Assembly: GCA_001689405.1 (NCBI GenBank)
Contig: LUJO01000013.1
Coordinates: 1 to 64,000, forward strand
Length of the DNA: 64,000 nt
Source of the DNA: Candidatus Homeothermus arabinoxylanisolvens
GTDB taxonomy: Bacteria; Bacteroidota; Bacteroidia; Bacteroidales; Muribaculaceae
Direction of reading: 5' to 3'
The notes under the pieces were generated by a model, which was not told the DNA's origin, made no database searches, and saw nothing but the letters and a program-made list of their open reading frames with translations. Positions 7,537 to 17,084 of this stretch are shown in pieces. The translations under genes were made by a program, and so were the position numbers. How positions within the stretch are numbered: position 1 is the stretch's first letter; every line of letters starts with the position of its first letter.

Positions 7537-8772
7537 TTACCCAAAGGTGAGAACCGAGCAGTAACCGCGGGTTAGTTTTTCTGCGGCCATACGCAGATCC
7601 TCGGCTGAGATGCTCATTATGCGCTCGACTATTTCCGAAGCCGAAGCGGCGTAGCCGTTGAATAGCATGGCTCTGCCGAATGACAGCACAAGCTGTTCGC
7701 GGTTGTCTGATGCCACTGCCGACTGTCCGAGATACTGTTTCTTGGCCGCGTAGAGTGTCTTTTGAGTTACAGGCGATGAGGCCAGACGGTCAAATGTATT
7801 GAATATAAGACGGCGGCACGGTTTCACATGCTCCTCGTCGCAGCCGAAATATACGGTAAACAGTCCGCAGTCGGTAAACAGCGACGAATATGCGTCGACG
7901 GAGTACACGTAGCCGTGACGTTCGCGCAGCGCCACGTTGAGCAACGAGTTCATGCACGGGCCGCCTATGATATTGGTAAGAAGAGCATAGACTCTGTTCT
8001 TGTCGCCGAACATGCCGGGTATGCGGGCCCCGATTACAGTATGTGACTGATGTGTATTGAGCTTCCTGAAGCGGTCAAACTGTTCATTGACTTTCGGCTC
8101 GATATGGTTTATGGACTTGGACGAGTGGTTGAGCGGACCCAAGAATTTTTCAGCTACCTTTACTACACGGTCGACCGGTGTCGGTCCCATGTAAAAGAAT
8201 ACCATGTTGTCGGGAGTGTAGTATTGCGACAGGAAGTCGCGGCAGGTCTGCGATGTGAATGAGTTTATGGTGTCTGCATTGCCGAGTATGTTATGACCGA
8301 GGGCCGAGCCGGCAAACATAAGGTCGTTGAAGTCATCGAATATAGCTTCAGCGGGGGAATCGAGATATGAGTCGATTTCATCGAGCACGACCTCACGTTC
8401 ACGGTCTATTTCAGGTTGCGGAAAGCAGGAATGTGCCACGAGGTCTGCTATCAGATCGACGGCTCTTGTGAGATTGCCTTTCGGGAAAGCCGAGTATATC
8501 ATGGTAACCTCTTCCGAGGTATATGCGTTGATTTCGCCTCCGACCGACTCCATCCGGTTTATTATGTGCCATGATTTGCGCTTTTCGGTGCCTTTGAATA
8601 TGGTGTGCTCGACAAAGTGGGCCAATCCGTATTGATGTGGCGCCTCATTGCGGCTTCCGACCTTAACGGCTAATCCGCAATATTCAACGGATGATGACGA
8701 GTTACGGTGTATAATGCGTAAACCGTTTGATAGCACCCGATAAGAAAATATGTTTTTGTCTTCTGCCATCAT
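7537..8772 (-). CDS. M16-family zinc peptidase
   Basis: 411 residues, one pitrilysin/insulinase-like unit. The inverted zinc motif HFVEH (about residues 46-50 in GLAHFVEHTIF) and the downstream glutamate in REVVLDEIDSY are present, so the N-terminal half should be catalytic; the second half has the usual inactive M16_C fold (RHGYVYSVDAYSS). There is no signal peptide, so it is probably cytoplasmic. Close relatives resemble the processing-peptidase beta type (YmfH/PqqL-like). The start could be the second Met. A short RNA gene with its own terminator (8799-8863) lies between the promoter and this gene, so expression may depend on read-through. Confidence 0.9.
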   Translation of the reverse strand: MMAEDKNIFSYRVLSNGLRIIHRNSSSSVEYCGLAVKVGSRNEAPHQYGLAHFVEHTIFKGTEKRKSWHIINRMESVGGEINAYTSEEVTMIYSAFPKGNLTRAVDLIADLVAHSCFPQPEIDREREVVLDEIDSYLDSPAEAIFDDFNDLMFAGSALGHNILGNADTINSFTSQTCRDFLSQYYTPDNMVFFYMGPTPVDRVVKVAEKFLGPLNHSSKSINHIEPKVNEQFDRFRKLNTHQSHTVIGARIPGMFGDKNRVYALLTNIIGGPCMNSLLNVALRERHGYVYSVDAYSSLFTDCGLFTVYFGCDEEHVKPCRRLIFNTFDRLASSPVTQKTLYAAKKQYLGQSAVASDNREQLVLSFGRAMLFNGYAASASEIVERIMSISAEDLRMAAEKLTRGYCSVLTFG

Positions 8773-8798
8773 ATAAAAGTTTTGAATTATTCGAGAGC

Positions 8799-8863
8799 AA
8801 AAAAAAATTACTCGTCATCACGACGAATAATCTTTTTACCTTAAATCTAATACCATGAAAAAC
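8799..8863 (-). ncRNA. candidate short RNA, paralogue 1 (upstream of M16 gene)
   Basis: On the minus strand, a promoter (8869-8898) is followed by the segment TTTTTCATGGTATTAGATTT, then a hairpin with arms pairing 8807-8816 with 8822-8831 (one mismatch) and a run of nine U. That is the layout of a ~65-nt independently terminated RNA. A second copy at 46266-46338 has the same 5' segment with few changes and a hairpin whose sequence differs but whose pairing is kept. It could be a stand-alone sRNA or an attenuated leader of the M16 gene, whose ATG follows 26 bases after the U-run. No function is known to me. Confidence 0.6.
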
Positions 8864-8868
8864 TGATA

Positions 8869-8898
8869 CAAAGATATGTAATGCTTATTTATCTGCAA
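8869..8898 (-). promoter_or_regulatory. promoter of short RNA paralogue 1
   Basis: Minus strand TTG (8896-8898), 19 bases, TATCTTTG (8869-8876): an exact fit to the Bacteroidetes consensus. Expected start near 8863. Confidence 0.75.
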
Positions 8899-9014
8899 AA
8901 TAAAATGCGGAAAAATATCACTTCGTTAACTATTTTTAAGTGAAATACTTCGCCGTGTAGTCGCTGAACAAAGTTAATACGTTGCTTATTAGTGACTTAT
9001 TGAATGAATTTGTG

Positions 9015-9776
9015 TTAATTCTTAAAAATCTCCGTTGTATTGTTAAGCCACATGTCGGCCATTTTACGATGACCGGCCGGCGTCGGGTGTATGCCGTCCC
9101 ATATCCAGTAGTTGTCAGGCAGCGCAGGATAGTCGTTGCCGAGCTGTTTAAACAGTTCATGGTAGGGAACGAATACGGCTCCATAATCAGCCGCTATTTT
9201 CTCCACTATAGAATCAAGATGCTCTATAGTGGATTTGCGCAGATTGAAGTCTTCCGTTGAATTATAGTTGCGCATGTTGCCGGTATAGGCTGTAAACGGA
9301 CTCCCGAGGACAAAACGGACTTCAGGGAGCGAGTCGCGCGTTATGTCGAGCAGTGCCCTATAGCGTTTTTCCCAGTTGTCGAAATCGAAAGGTCTCGACC
9401 TGTCGCTCTCTATATAACGGTGCACGTCGTTTGTGCCTATAAGTATCGATACAACATCGGGAGAGTGCGCTATGACATCGTCATGCCATCGGGCTTCCAT
9501 GTCATCGAGGGTATTGCCGCTTATGCCGCGGTTGTAAAAACGGTAGCCTTTTTCAGGAGTCTCACCCTGAAACTGTGATGCTATCAGAAACATATAGCCG
9601 TGGCCGTATATATGGTTCATGTCGGTCGTGCTTCTTGCTTCGGTGGGGCAGGGATAGCCTACCGGATTTCCCCAGTTGCCGTCGGTTATAGAGTCGCCTA
9701 TAAACAATATGGTCATTGCCGAGACTGTAGCGGCAAACATGATAGCCGCTACAGTTAAAGTGATTATACGTTTCAT
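9015..9776 (-). CDS. secreted SGNH/GDSL hydrolase
   Basis: 253 residues with a signal sequence (MKRIITLTVAAIMFAATVSA). Block I FIGDSITDG carries the nucleophile serine, the Gly of block II lies in YNRGISGNTLDD, block III is IGTNDVHR, and the acid-base pair appears near the C-terminus as WDGIHPTPAGH (block V DxxH). It should therefore be an active periplasmic or secreted esterase/lipase; carbohydrate de-esterification is common for this type in Bacteroidetes, but the substrate cannot be read. Its ATG overlaps the TGA of the alpha-2-macroglobulin-like gene upstream, so the two are coupled. Confidence 0.88.
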   Translation of the reverse strand: MKRIITLTVAAIMFAATVSAMTILFIGDSITDGNWGNPVGYPCPTEARSTTDMNHIYGHGYMFLIASQFQGETPEKGYRFYNRGISGNTLDDMEARWHDDVIAHSPDVVSILIGTNDVHRYIESDRSRPFDFDNWEKRYRALLDITRDSLPEVRFVLGSPFTAYTGNMRNYNSTEDFNLRKSTIEHLDSIVEKIAADYGAVFVPYHELFKQLGNDYPALPDNYWIWDGIHPTPAGHRKMADMWLNNTTEIFKN

Positions 9777-12700
9777 TCCGATACTACTTTTATAAGTCTG
9801 CCTGATGAGTGAGCCGACAATGCGGGTGCATACTGGCTCTGCAATGTTGCGATACCCGAGGAGTATGTGCCCGCGTTGTTTGCATACAGTTCGTAGCTTA
9901 GGCGGTATACACCTTTTGGAAGCCGGGTGACGAATATGTCGGTATAAGAGTCACGATTTTCGCGGTAGAAATATATACCCTCCGACACTACGGGTCTCGG
10001 CAGCTGTTCGACGGGTTGGAAGCATGCTCCGCGTTGGTCAGTTATGGCGACGTAATCCATATCACGTTTCACTGTTATTGTGAGGTTGACTTGTACTATG
10101 TCGCCTGTAGTTATGGAGTCGGCGGCAATCCACTCGACTCCTTCTGTGCCGTTGACGCGTTTGTAAAGCTGTTTGTCAATGGATACTTCCGGACATGACG
10201 CGGCTTTGATTTCAGTCATCTCACCCTTGAATTGACAGTAAACGGCTCCCCATGAGGGTGTTGAACCGCTCTTTTCTATTGAGAGTGTCGCTTGTGACGG
10301 ATGTAGCGATGATATGTCGCTCCGGAAGTAACCGAGCAAACGGTCGGTACTTTCCGGTTCGATGCGGGTATCGCCGATGCTTATAATCGCAGGTGAAGCC
10401 GGTACGGTCCATTTCGAGCCGCTTGTCAGCAACGAGGCTATGACGTCTGATGTGGTGACTGATGTGCCCCAGTCCTTTGCCTCTTTCTGCAGTATGAGCC
10501 ATTGTCTTATGAGATCGATGTCGCGGCATCCCGGATCAACGGTGTTGAAGGCGTCGAGTATGAGCGATGTAGCTCCTGTTTTACCCATAGACCACGCTGT
10601 CATGTCATCAAGCGATGGCCACCACATGCCGTTTTCGGGTGTGCTTACTGCAAATTCGCGAAGAGAAGCTATTATGTTTCGCGACATAGTCTTATAGTTG
10701 TGTTTGAACAGTATCAAAGTCGCGATAGCTTTGGCGGGTGCGTCCATTGTCTTCCAGTTGCGTGAAAGATATGTCACGGTGTTGCTTGTAAGCCGTTTTG
10801 CACCGGCGCTCATGGGTATGTTGCTGTAATAGTCGCGTACCAGTACATATGTTATGTCGGTAGCGGAGGCATTGTGTTTTATCATCTCCTCGGCCTGTCG
10901 GTCAAGGTAGCTGATGCCTCGTCTTATCATTTCGTCAAGCCGCTTGTTGTCGGGCATGAAACCGAGCTGTTTCAGCCTTCCTGTCATGGCAAGAATATTG
11001 AGCGTTATCCATGAAGACGGCTCCTTATACTGTGATATCCATGCCCAGCCGCCGTTACCCGCTTCAAGAAGTGCCAGCTGCTTTACGGCTTTTGCGTATG
11101 ACGATTTAATGACATCTTTGTCAAACAGGAGAGCCAGTCGCGTCATCCGCTCCGTATCGGACTTTGCATCCATAACCCACGGAGTGGCGTTCAGTAGTAC
11201 GGTTTTTAGGTCTTGGTTGCGTTCGAGCATCGACACAAGCGTGGAGTCGCTTCGGTCTGATTGGCTCCACTCCTTGAGCGCGGAGGCTATGTCAGGATCC
11301 GTGTTCATTATGCCCTCGGCTATTGCGGCCGAGAATAGAAGTGCCGAAGCCGACAATGCATCGTCGCAGGCATCCTTGCGCAGTCCGGGGAGAGCGGTGA
11401 CCACGTACCATACGGGGTTGTCGCAGTATTGTAGCGTTACACGAGCGTCGCCGGGCATTTTAGGCAACTCGGTTCTGAAGCTCGTGCTGTCGGGGGCAAT
11501 GTAGAACGGCATGGTTTCTATGACCGGTTGTACGGAGGGCAATACGGGTATTATGCTCTGCTCTCCGTCGGCAAAAGCATCTGTCGATGATTTTATACGG
11601 TATCCGGTCATATCGGTGTCACTGCCGGCATTGACCGGTGTGGTTACGATTGCCGAAGCATGGGGCGCCACGGTATCGGTAAACGTATATGTGTCGGTAA
11701 CTATTTCCGTGGTCGGGTCAAAAATCTCCACTGTGGTGGTTATTACTGCTGTCGTGTCGGTATTGTTCATTACCGATGCGCTGATATACGCTTTGTCGCC
11801 GTTACGCAGAAACCGCGGCATGTTGGGCTGTACCATTACGGGTTTGTTTGATACAATCTCTTTGGTCATGTTGCTGACAAGCATGTCGGGGGTAAATGCA
11901 ATGGCACAGAGTTGCCAAGTGGTGTTGGCATTTGGCGCGGTGAAGGAGAATTCGAGATTTCCCTCTTTATCGGTAGTGAGGTCGGGGCGGAAAAATGCTA
12001 TTGGAGTTTCTGCCGCGCGGTATTCGAAATCGGAGGTATTGTCGGCTGCATTGCCTCCGTCGGTGGCGCCGGCGGCTGCTTCCGGTGCGGCCATGTCGGC
12101 CATAACCTCTACTTCGGCTTCCTCTTTATGTTCTCTTACAATGTTTGCCGCGTCGTCAGCTGCCGCATATGATTTCTGCATAGCGGTTCCTCGTACGCGT
12201 ATTCCCGCGGCCCGACCCGACATCATGTTCATCGTAATACTGTTGTTGAAGCCATAGAACGGATTGCCCCAAGTAAGAAATTGCGGAACAGTGACGTCAA
12301 TGCATTTGACCGGAGTATAACTGCCGGCGGCATAGGAGTCGGCGGTGCGAAGACCCGCCGGTGATGACAGATTGTAATATGATGTGCTGCCAAGTGTACG
12401 GTTTAGAGTGAAGTCAAGAGCGGCCAGCTTGTCGAGTGCCTTGCAGTACATGTCGAGCATGACTGCCGATTTTACTCTTTTGCCGTCGCGGTTTTTGACC
12501 TTGAATGTCCATGTCTCTTCCGCTCCGGGAGTTATATGGTCGCGGAAACTTTCGATATTGATGGATATACTCTTTACCGATGACTCCCTTACTACAGTCA
12601 CGTCGCCTTCAGCATAGCGGTAACCGCTTGTACTCGACAGACTTATCTGTACTTGTCCGATGTCATTGGGTATTGTGTATTCAAAGCGGTGGAGCCCGCG

Positions 12701-15442
12701 TTTGGTTTCAATCCATCCCTGTTCAAGCATTTCCTCCCCGGTAAATACCGCGTAGTGCACATAGCTCTTTTCTGCATTTACACCATAAAGGACCGAGGTT
12801 TTGCGAGTGTCCTTCAGCGTATAATGTCTTACGGGTATCCACAGCGGAATGTCGGTGACGGGCGGCAGACTGTCGGTGGGTTTGTACAGGGTTATGTCTT
12901 CAACAGTCACCGGCATGGCCAAAGTGCTGTCGGCGGTATGAAATTTTATGTCATAAGTGCCTGACGCCACTCTGCTCCAGTCTACTGTCGGAGCCGATGA
13001 CATGAACGAGCCTTTGGCTACTGTTTTTCCCGCTTTGTCAATTATGCTGTAGTCAATCAATGCGTCGGTAGATTGCCCTGACGGATCCTGCAAGCTGATA
13101 TTTAGCGATATGGGGGTGGTGACATCTATGTCATTGCCCGGTGAGGCATTCAATATGTAGGGACGGCCGGTGGTGAATGACTTTGATGTGTTCTGGTTTT
13201 CACCGGTCGATGACGTGGCTGTAATAGCCGCGTTGAATATGCCGTCGGGTATCGGCGATGAGTCAAGGAGATCTTTGGCAAACTCTACGGTAAACTCTCC
13301 GTTGCTGTCGGTTGTAGCCTCGGCCGAGTAGAACGATACGTCGTTGGCGCCGCGCCACCACCATATGCGCGGAGCTACGCTCAAGTCGACATTTACATCG
13401 CATCCGTCCATGGGGAAGCCCGAGTAGGTCTCGACCTTGCCTTTGAGTGTGACGGCTCCTGTTGCGGGGCGGTCACGCATGATATCGGTAATCTCGATTT
13501 TATATGTAGGAAGTTTGTAGTCCGACACAGTGAAATTTACTGTGCCGTAATTGCTCTGCCGCGTGGCGGAGCGCGGGTGGCTGAACTGGATGGAATACAT
13601 CCCTGTAAGTCCCTCGTCAGGTGTTGTAAACGAGCCTGTTATACGCCCGAAGTTGTCTGATACCACTTTCGCGGAATCCTTTAACTGATAGTTGGCGTCG
13701 CGTAGTGTCACGTTTACGGAAAATCCCGGTTCGATTTTTGCCTCTCTTCCAAGATAGCTCTGCACTACTCCCGTCCACTGTACGGTGTCGCCGGGTCGGT
13801 ACAATGCAAGATCGGTAAAGCCGTGTATGATGTATTTGCGGGTGTTGTCGGGCTTGTTTGAATAGGGTATGTAGCATGGTGCCGCGTAACGGTCGGGTCC
13901 GGACCTGACATATACGCGGTTGCCGGTTGTCGGAAGCAGTGCCGTAGCATCCTTGCCCGTGTTGACCTCCGATACTGTCGTGCCATTGTAGTTTGATACC
14001 GTAAGACTTGCCGGTACGCTTATCGGCTTGCCGGTGGCAGGGTTAAACACATAGGCCCAACGGTTGTCGGCATATGCGGCTGTCTGTAGTCCGAGATTTG
14101 TGCAATGCACCATCTCATAGTAATTGTCAAGGTAGTTTTTGCGGTCCGGAATCACCGGTACTATTATATAGCAGCCCGGCCGGTCAAGCACAATCTTTTC
14201 TGAAGTCTCGGCTTTAAACGGCACTGGATTGTCGTTGGCGCACCTGACGGTCTTGACAAGCTTCGGCATGTTTTTTTGTTGCAGTCGGTAAGATGTTCCG
14301 CCCTTCCAAGTATAAGGCACGCTGTATACTCTTATCTCGTATACCGGAGTGTTGCGGTTGGTCGTTTTTACGACCAGCGTGTCGCCGGGTGTTACGGTTG
14401 TGTTGTAACTTAGGTTGACCGTACTGAGAGTGATGCGTTTAAGCATGTTCTCAAGACATCCGTTGCGGAAGTAACCGGGATGCTCTCTTAGCTGCTTTTT
14501 GATGAGCGGGTACAGTTGCTCGCCCTCTTCAGAATCTGTGTCATAGTCGAGTTCTGTTAGAATTTCGGTCGCATAAGGACTGTTTTCGTACTTATGATAC
14601 AGCTCTAACAGTAATTCTCTTTTTGTGTTGCGTGTGGAGGGTGAGGCTTCATCGTAGTATACATGCTGTGCTATGAAGTCGATGCGCCTTATGTCGCAAT
14701 TTATAAAAGGAGCTGTGTCATTGCGATGGAAATCGAGCAAATTACGGTAAATGTCAAGAATCTCATTGACAACAGGCGACCGGTAATTGAATTTCATCTT
14801 TGAATACACGTCGTAACGGCACAGGCTGTTTATTGAGAACAGATGTGCTGCTTCTGAAAAATCATCGAGTGTCGAGAGCGCCTGCGAAGTTATAAAGTCA
14901 TATAATGTAGGGTAGAACTCTGTGGTATGCGTTCCTATGTCTACAATGCCGTCATAATCTTTCAGCGGCGCTTTCTGCAGCGCTTCAGGCGATTTTAGGG
15001 CGTCGCGGGTCAACGTAAGTATCTTCTCACGGAAATTCCGGCCGCTCCATAGGGTATAGTTGTCGCTGTCAGCGGTTGCCGGCAGGTCGCGGCGGTCGTA
15101 TACCCAGCGGTTGGCCTGATATATGTCAAGATATATGCGCGCCAACAGTGTGTTTAACAACGATTTTATACATGGATCTTTCTCGTCGTCTGTTACGCTT
15201 TGTATTCGTGCCAGCACCTGTACAAGGCTATCCGGATCTATAGCGCTTTGTGCAAGTTCATAATTTATAAGGGAGCGGACGGCCAGTTTGCCGTCGCCTG
15301 CGGAAAGCGCGCGGTCAAGGTCGGCGAGCGATGCTTTTATAACCTGTTTAGGATATGCGAAATCGGGTTTTTCATACCGGTTGACTGATTGCATTGACAT
15401 AACGGTGAGGATAGCGGTTAGGAAGATTAATATTTTTTTCAT
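9773..15442 (-). CDS. alpha-2-macroglobulin family protein, 1889 aa
   Basis: Very large envelope protein. A signal sequence (MKKILIFLTAILTVMSMQSV) is followed by ~300 helical residues. Next come MG2-like beta-sandwich domains (LYRPGDTVQWTGVVQSYLGR about residue 590 and GRPYILNASPGNDIDVTTP about 760), then the A2M core (FFRPDLTTDKEGNLEFSFTA, PNANTTWQLCAIAFTPD about 1215). A helical thiol-ester-type domain follows at about 1350-1700 and a final beta domain. The thioester motif CxEQ is not seen where it should be; the region reads LRKDACDDALSASALLF. It is therefore probably a non-thioester bacterial A2M, thought to trap proteases or to act in envelope integrity. Normal bacterial homologues are 1500-2000 residues. 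It is coupled by a 4-base overlap to the GDSL hydrolase. Confidence 0.85.
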   Translation of the reverse strand: MKKILIFLTAILTVMSMQSVNRYEKPDFAYPKQVIKASLADLDRALSAGDGKLAVRSLINYELAQSAIDPDSLVQVLARIQSVTDDEKDPCIKSLLNTLLARIYLDIYQANRWVYDRRDLPATADSDNYTLWSGRNFREKILTLTRDALKSPEALQKAPLKDYDGIVDIGTHTTEFYPTLYDFITSQALSTLDDFSEAAHLFSINSLCRYDVYSKMKFNYRSPVVNEILDIYRNLLDFHRNDTAPFINCDIRRIDFIAQHVYYDEASPSTRNTKRELLLELYHKYENSPYATEILTELDYDTDSEEGEQLYPLIKKQLREHPGYFRNGCLENMLKRITLSTVNLSYNTTVTPGDTLVVKTTNRNTPVYEIRVYSVPYTWKGGTSYRLQQKNMPKLVKTVRCANDNPVPFKAETSEKIVLDRPGCYIIVPVIPDRKNYLDNYYEMVHCTNLGLQTAAYADNRWAYVFNPATGKPISVPASLTVSNYNGTTVSEVNTGKDATALLPTTGNRVYVRSGPDRYAAPCYIPYSNKPDNTRKYIIHGFTDLALYRPGDTVQWTGVVQSYLGREAKIEPGFSVNVTLRDANYQLKDSAKVVSDNFGRITGSFTTPDEGLTGMYSIQFSHPRSATRQSNYGTVNFTVSDYKLPTYKIEITDIMRDRPATGAVTLKGKVETYSGFPMDGCDVNVDLSVAPRIWWWRGANDVSFYSAEATTDSNGEFTVEFAKDLLDSSPIPDGIFNAAITATSSTGENQNTSKSFTTGRPYILNASPGNDIDVTTPISLNISLQDPSGQSTDALIDYSIIDKAGKTVAKGSFMSSAPTVDWSRVASGTYDIKFHTADSTLAMPVTVEDITLYKPTDSLPPVTDIPLWIPVRHYTLKDTRKTSVLYGVNAEKSYVHYAVFTGEEMLEQGWIETKRGLHRFEYTIPNDIGQVQISLSSTSGYRYAEGDVTVVRESSVKSISINIESFRDHITPGAEETWTFKVKNRDGKRVKSAVMLDMYCKALDKLAALDFTLNRTLGSTSYYNLSSPAGLRTADSYAAGSYTPVKCIDVTVPQFLTWGNPFYGFNNSITMNMMSGRAAGIRVRGTAMQKSYAAADDAANIVREHKEEAEVEVMADMAAPEAAAGATDGGNAADNTSDFEYRAAETPIAFFRPDLTTDKEGNLEFSFTAPNANTTWQLCAIAFTPDMLVSNMTKEIVSNKPVMVQPNMPRFLRNGDKAYISASVMNNTDTTAVITTTVEIFDPTTEIVTDTYTFTDTVAPHASAIVTTPVNAGSDTDMTGYRIKSSTDAFADGEQSIIPVLPSVQPVIETMPFYIAPDSTSFRTELPKMPGDARVTLQYCDNPVWYVVTALPGLRKDACDDALSASALLFSAAIAEGIMNTDPDIASALKEWSQSDRSDSTLVSMLERNQDLKTVLLNATPWVMDAKSDTERMTRLALLFDKDVIKSSYAKAVKQLALLEAGNGGWAWISQYKEPSSWITLNILAMTGRLKQLGFMPDNKRLDEMIRRGISYLDRQAEEMIKHNASATDITYVLVRDYYSNIPMSAGAKRLTSNTVTYLSRNWKTMDAPAKAIATLILFKHNYKTMSRNIIASLREFAVSTPENGMWWPSLDDMTAWSMGKTGATSLILDAFNTVDPGCRDIDLIRQWLILQKEAKDWGTSVTTSDVIASLLTSGSKWTVPASPAIISIGDTRIEPESTDRLLGYFRSDISSLHPSQATLSIEKSGSTPSWGAVYCQFKGEMTEIKAASCPEVSIDKQLYKRVNGTEGVEWIAADSITTGDIVQVNLTITVKRDMDYVAITDQRGACFQPVEQLPRPVVSEGIYFYRENRDSYTDIFVTRLPKGVYRLSYELYANNAGTYSSGIATLQSQYAPALSAHSSGRLIKVVSE

Positions 15443-15488
15443 TGTGTCGATACGTGAAGTTATGTTACGGGTTTGACTCTTTTATAAC

Positions 15489-15526
15489 AAAACAGACGCG
15501 TCTTTGTCTCGGAACGCGTCTGTTTT
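15489..15526 (-). terminator. terminator after the sigma factor operon
   Basis: Arms AAAACAGACGCG and CGCGTCTGTTTT, immediately 3' of the Spy-like gene on the minus strand and before the start of the alpha-2-macroglobulin gene. It separates the two transcription units. Confidence 0.8.
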
Positions 15527-15561
15527 CTTTATGTGGTGTCATCAAGGGTAGGTGACGTGAC

Positions 15562-16041
15562 CTATTTTTTCTTGACTGCCCTCATGCGTGAGTGCTGCAT
15601 CATAAGCTCTTGGGTGAATTTACGCTCCGCTTTTTTAAGTTCGTACATCTGTTTTGGTGTCAGTACGGTCTTGAATTTGGTGAAATATTCCATCTCCGTA
15701 GCGGCCTCCTTGCCTTTAAGTTCATATAAGGCTTCGGCCGCTTTCTCGTATTCGAGGTCATTGACAGGCTCTTTCGAAGTGTCGATCTTTTTCTCTAAAG
15801 CGCGTGTCTGCCGGTTGAGCTGATGTATGGACTTATCCATCTCGTCATATAACGGGAAAAATTTTTCCTGTTGTTCTTTTGATAGGTTAAGCTCTTTTAT
15901 CATGAACTCGTGCTTGTATTGCCGAAATTCTCTGAACCACTCTTTTCTACCTTTTTCCGATTGTGGTTCGGCCGAAGCGGTGAAGCATGCTATCGCTGCC
16001 GCTACCGCAATCAGTAAGAGTGTAAACCGTCGCATTATCAT
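15562..16041 (-). CDS. Spy/CpxP-like periplasmic protein
   Basis: 159 residues. Signal sequence after MIMRRF (ALIAVAAAIACFTASA-like), then an all-helical, highly charged body with two LTxxQ-like elements: LNLSKEQQEKFFPLYDEMD (about residue 52) and LTPKQMYELKKAER (about 128). This arrangement of two similar helical hairpins is that of periplasmic chaperones/sensors of the Spy, CpxP and ZraP group. It is the last gene of the unit sigma factor - membrane protein - Spy-like protein, separated by 5 bases from the membrane protein gene, so it may report envelope stress to it. The coupling is inference from context. Confidence 0.75.
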   Translation of the reverse strand: MIMRRFTLLLIAVAAAIACFTASAEPQSEKGRKEWFREFRQYKHEFMIKELNLSKEQQEKFFPLYDEMDKSIHQLNRQTRALEKKIDTSKEPVNDLEYEKAAEALYELKGKEAATEMEYFTKFKTVLTPKQMYELKKAERKFTQELMMQHSRMRAVKKK

Positions 16042-16046
16042 GTCAA

Positions 16047-16445
16047 TTATAGTTTATAGTCAGTCAATGTCACTCCGTCATCGTACATATCCTCTATGAG
16101 CTCGTATTCATCTATGTCATCCATCGGATAGTAGTCATAGAAGCGGTCGCTGCCGAGCACGCCGGCCATGACCGGATTGTCGCTCATGTCAGTGCCTGTG
16201 TTTCGGTCGCTTATGTCGTTGAAAATCCACATCATGAGCCATATGCCTGAAAACATGGCGGCCATGTATATGTAAGGCCGGCATCGTTGCCATACGCTTC
16301 TGTGCAGGACTTTGCCCGGCTGCGCGGAATTGTGCTTGGGAAGCCGGTCTTCCATGCGGGCCGCGAAATCGGCAAAATAGTTCTCGGGGACTGTCATTCC
16401 CGAGCGTCGGCCGATTTTATCAAGTATGTCGCTGTCCTTTACCAT
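16047..16445 (-). CDS. single-pass membrane protein, likely anti-sigma partner
   Basis: 132 residues with no family I can name with certainty. The N-terminal ~55 residues are cytoplasmic and start with DSDILDKIGRRSGMTVPENYF, a pattern common in short Bacteroidetes anti-sigma-like proteins; one transmembrane segment follows (YIYMAAMFSGIWLMMWIF, about residues 73-90). The periplasmic tail is very acidic (YYPMDDIDEYELIEDMYDD). It lies 48 bases after the ECF sigma gene and 5 bases before the Spy-like gene, which is the classical place for an anti-sigma factor. That role is inferred from position and topology. Confidence 0.6.
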   Translation of the reverse strand: MVKDSDILDKIGRRSGMTVPENYFADFAARMEDRLPKHNSAQPGKVLHRSVWQRCRPYIYMAAMFSGIWLMMWIFNDISDRNTGTDMSDNPVMAGVLGSDRFYDYYPMDDIDEYELIEDMYDDGVTLTDYKL

Positions 16446-16493
16446 ATGAATAAGGTTTGATTTAATATGTTGACTAAAGGCAATTCAATTGGT

Positions 16494-17054
16494 TTAATCG
16501 TTATTCATAAAAAATTGCTCGATTTTTTTAACCGCGAGGTGATATGAGGCTTTCAGCGCGCCTACCGAGGTGCCCAGTACTTCCGACATGGCTTCATATT
16601 TCATGTCATCGTAGTACCGCATGTTGAATACCAGTCTCTGTTTCTCGGGTAATGAGGCGATGGCTTTACGAAGTTTCAGCGCCAGTTCGTCACCGTCGAC
16701 ATAAGTGTCGGCCTCTATAAGGTCTATAAGTCTTGACTCCTCGTCGTCGATGGATATGTTCAGGCGTTTCCTTTCGCGGGCAAGAAATGTTATACTCTCG
16801 TTGATAGCTATCTTGTAGAGCCATGTCGACAACTTGGCGTCGCCCCGGAAGTTATCGATTGAACTCCATGCTTTCATAAATGTATTCTGCAACAGATCGT
16901 CTGCGTCTTCATGACTTTCGACCATGCGGCGTATCTGCCAGTACAGAGGCTCGCCGTAAAGCTTTATCACCTCACCGAAGGCCTCTTGGACTGTGGCCGG
17001 GTCGCGCAATCGGCTTATAAGCGCAGGGTCATCTTTTGTTATGTCTTTTGCCAT
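16494..17054 (-). CDS. ECF-type RNA polymerase sigma factor
   Basis: About 186 residues from MAKDITKDD. Region 2 is seen in HEDADDLLQNTFMKAWSSID with FRGDAKLSTWLYKIAINESI (regions 2.1-2.4), and region 4 in LPEKQRLVFNMRYYDDMKYEAMSEVLGTSVGALKASYHLAVKKIE with its helix-turn-helix. This is a sigma-70 family ECF factor of the Bacteroidetes type. The frame is open to an ATG at 17114, but that ATG lies at the -33 element of the promoter at 17085-17114, so only the start at 17054 makes sense. It heads the operon with a membrane protein and a Spy-like protein, suggesting an envelope stress circuit. Confidence 0.9.
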   Translation of the reverse strand: MAKDITKDDPALISRLRDPATVQEAFGEVIKLYGEPLYWQIRRMVESHEDADDLLQNTFMKAWSSIDNFRGDAKLSTWLYKIAINESITFLARERKRLNISIDDEESRLIDLIEADTYVDGDELALKLRKAIASLPEKQRLVFNMRYYDDMKYEAMSEVLGTSVGALKASYHLAVKKIEQFFMNND

Positions 17055-17084
17055 CGGGGTATGATAACGTTGATAATTTCCGTT

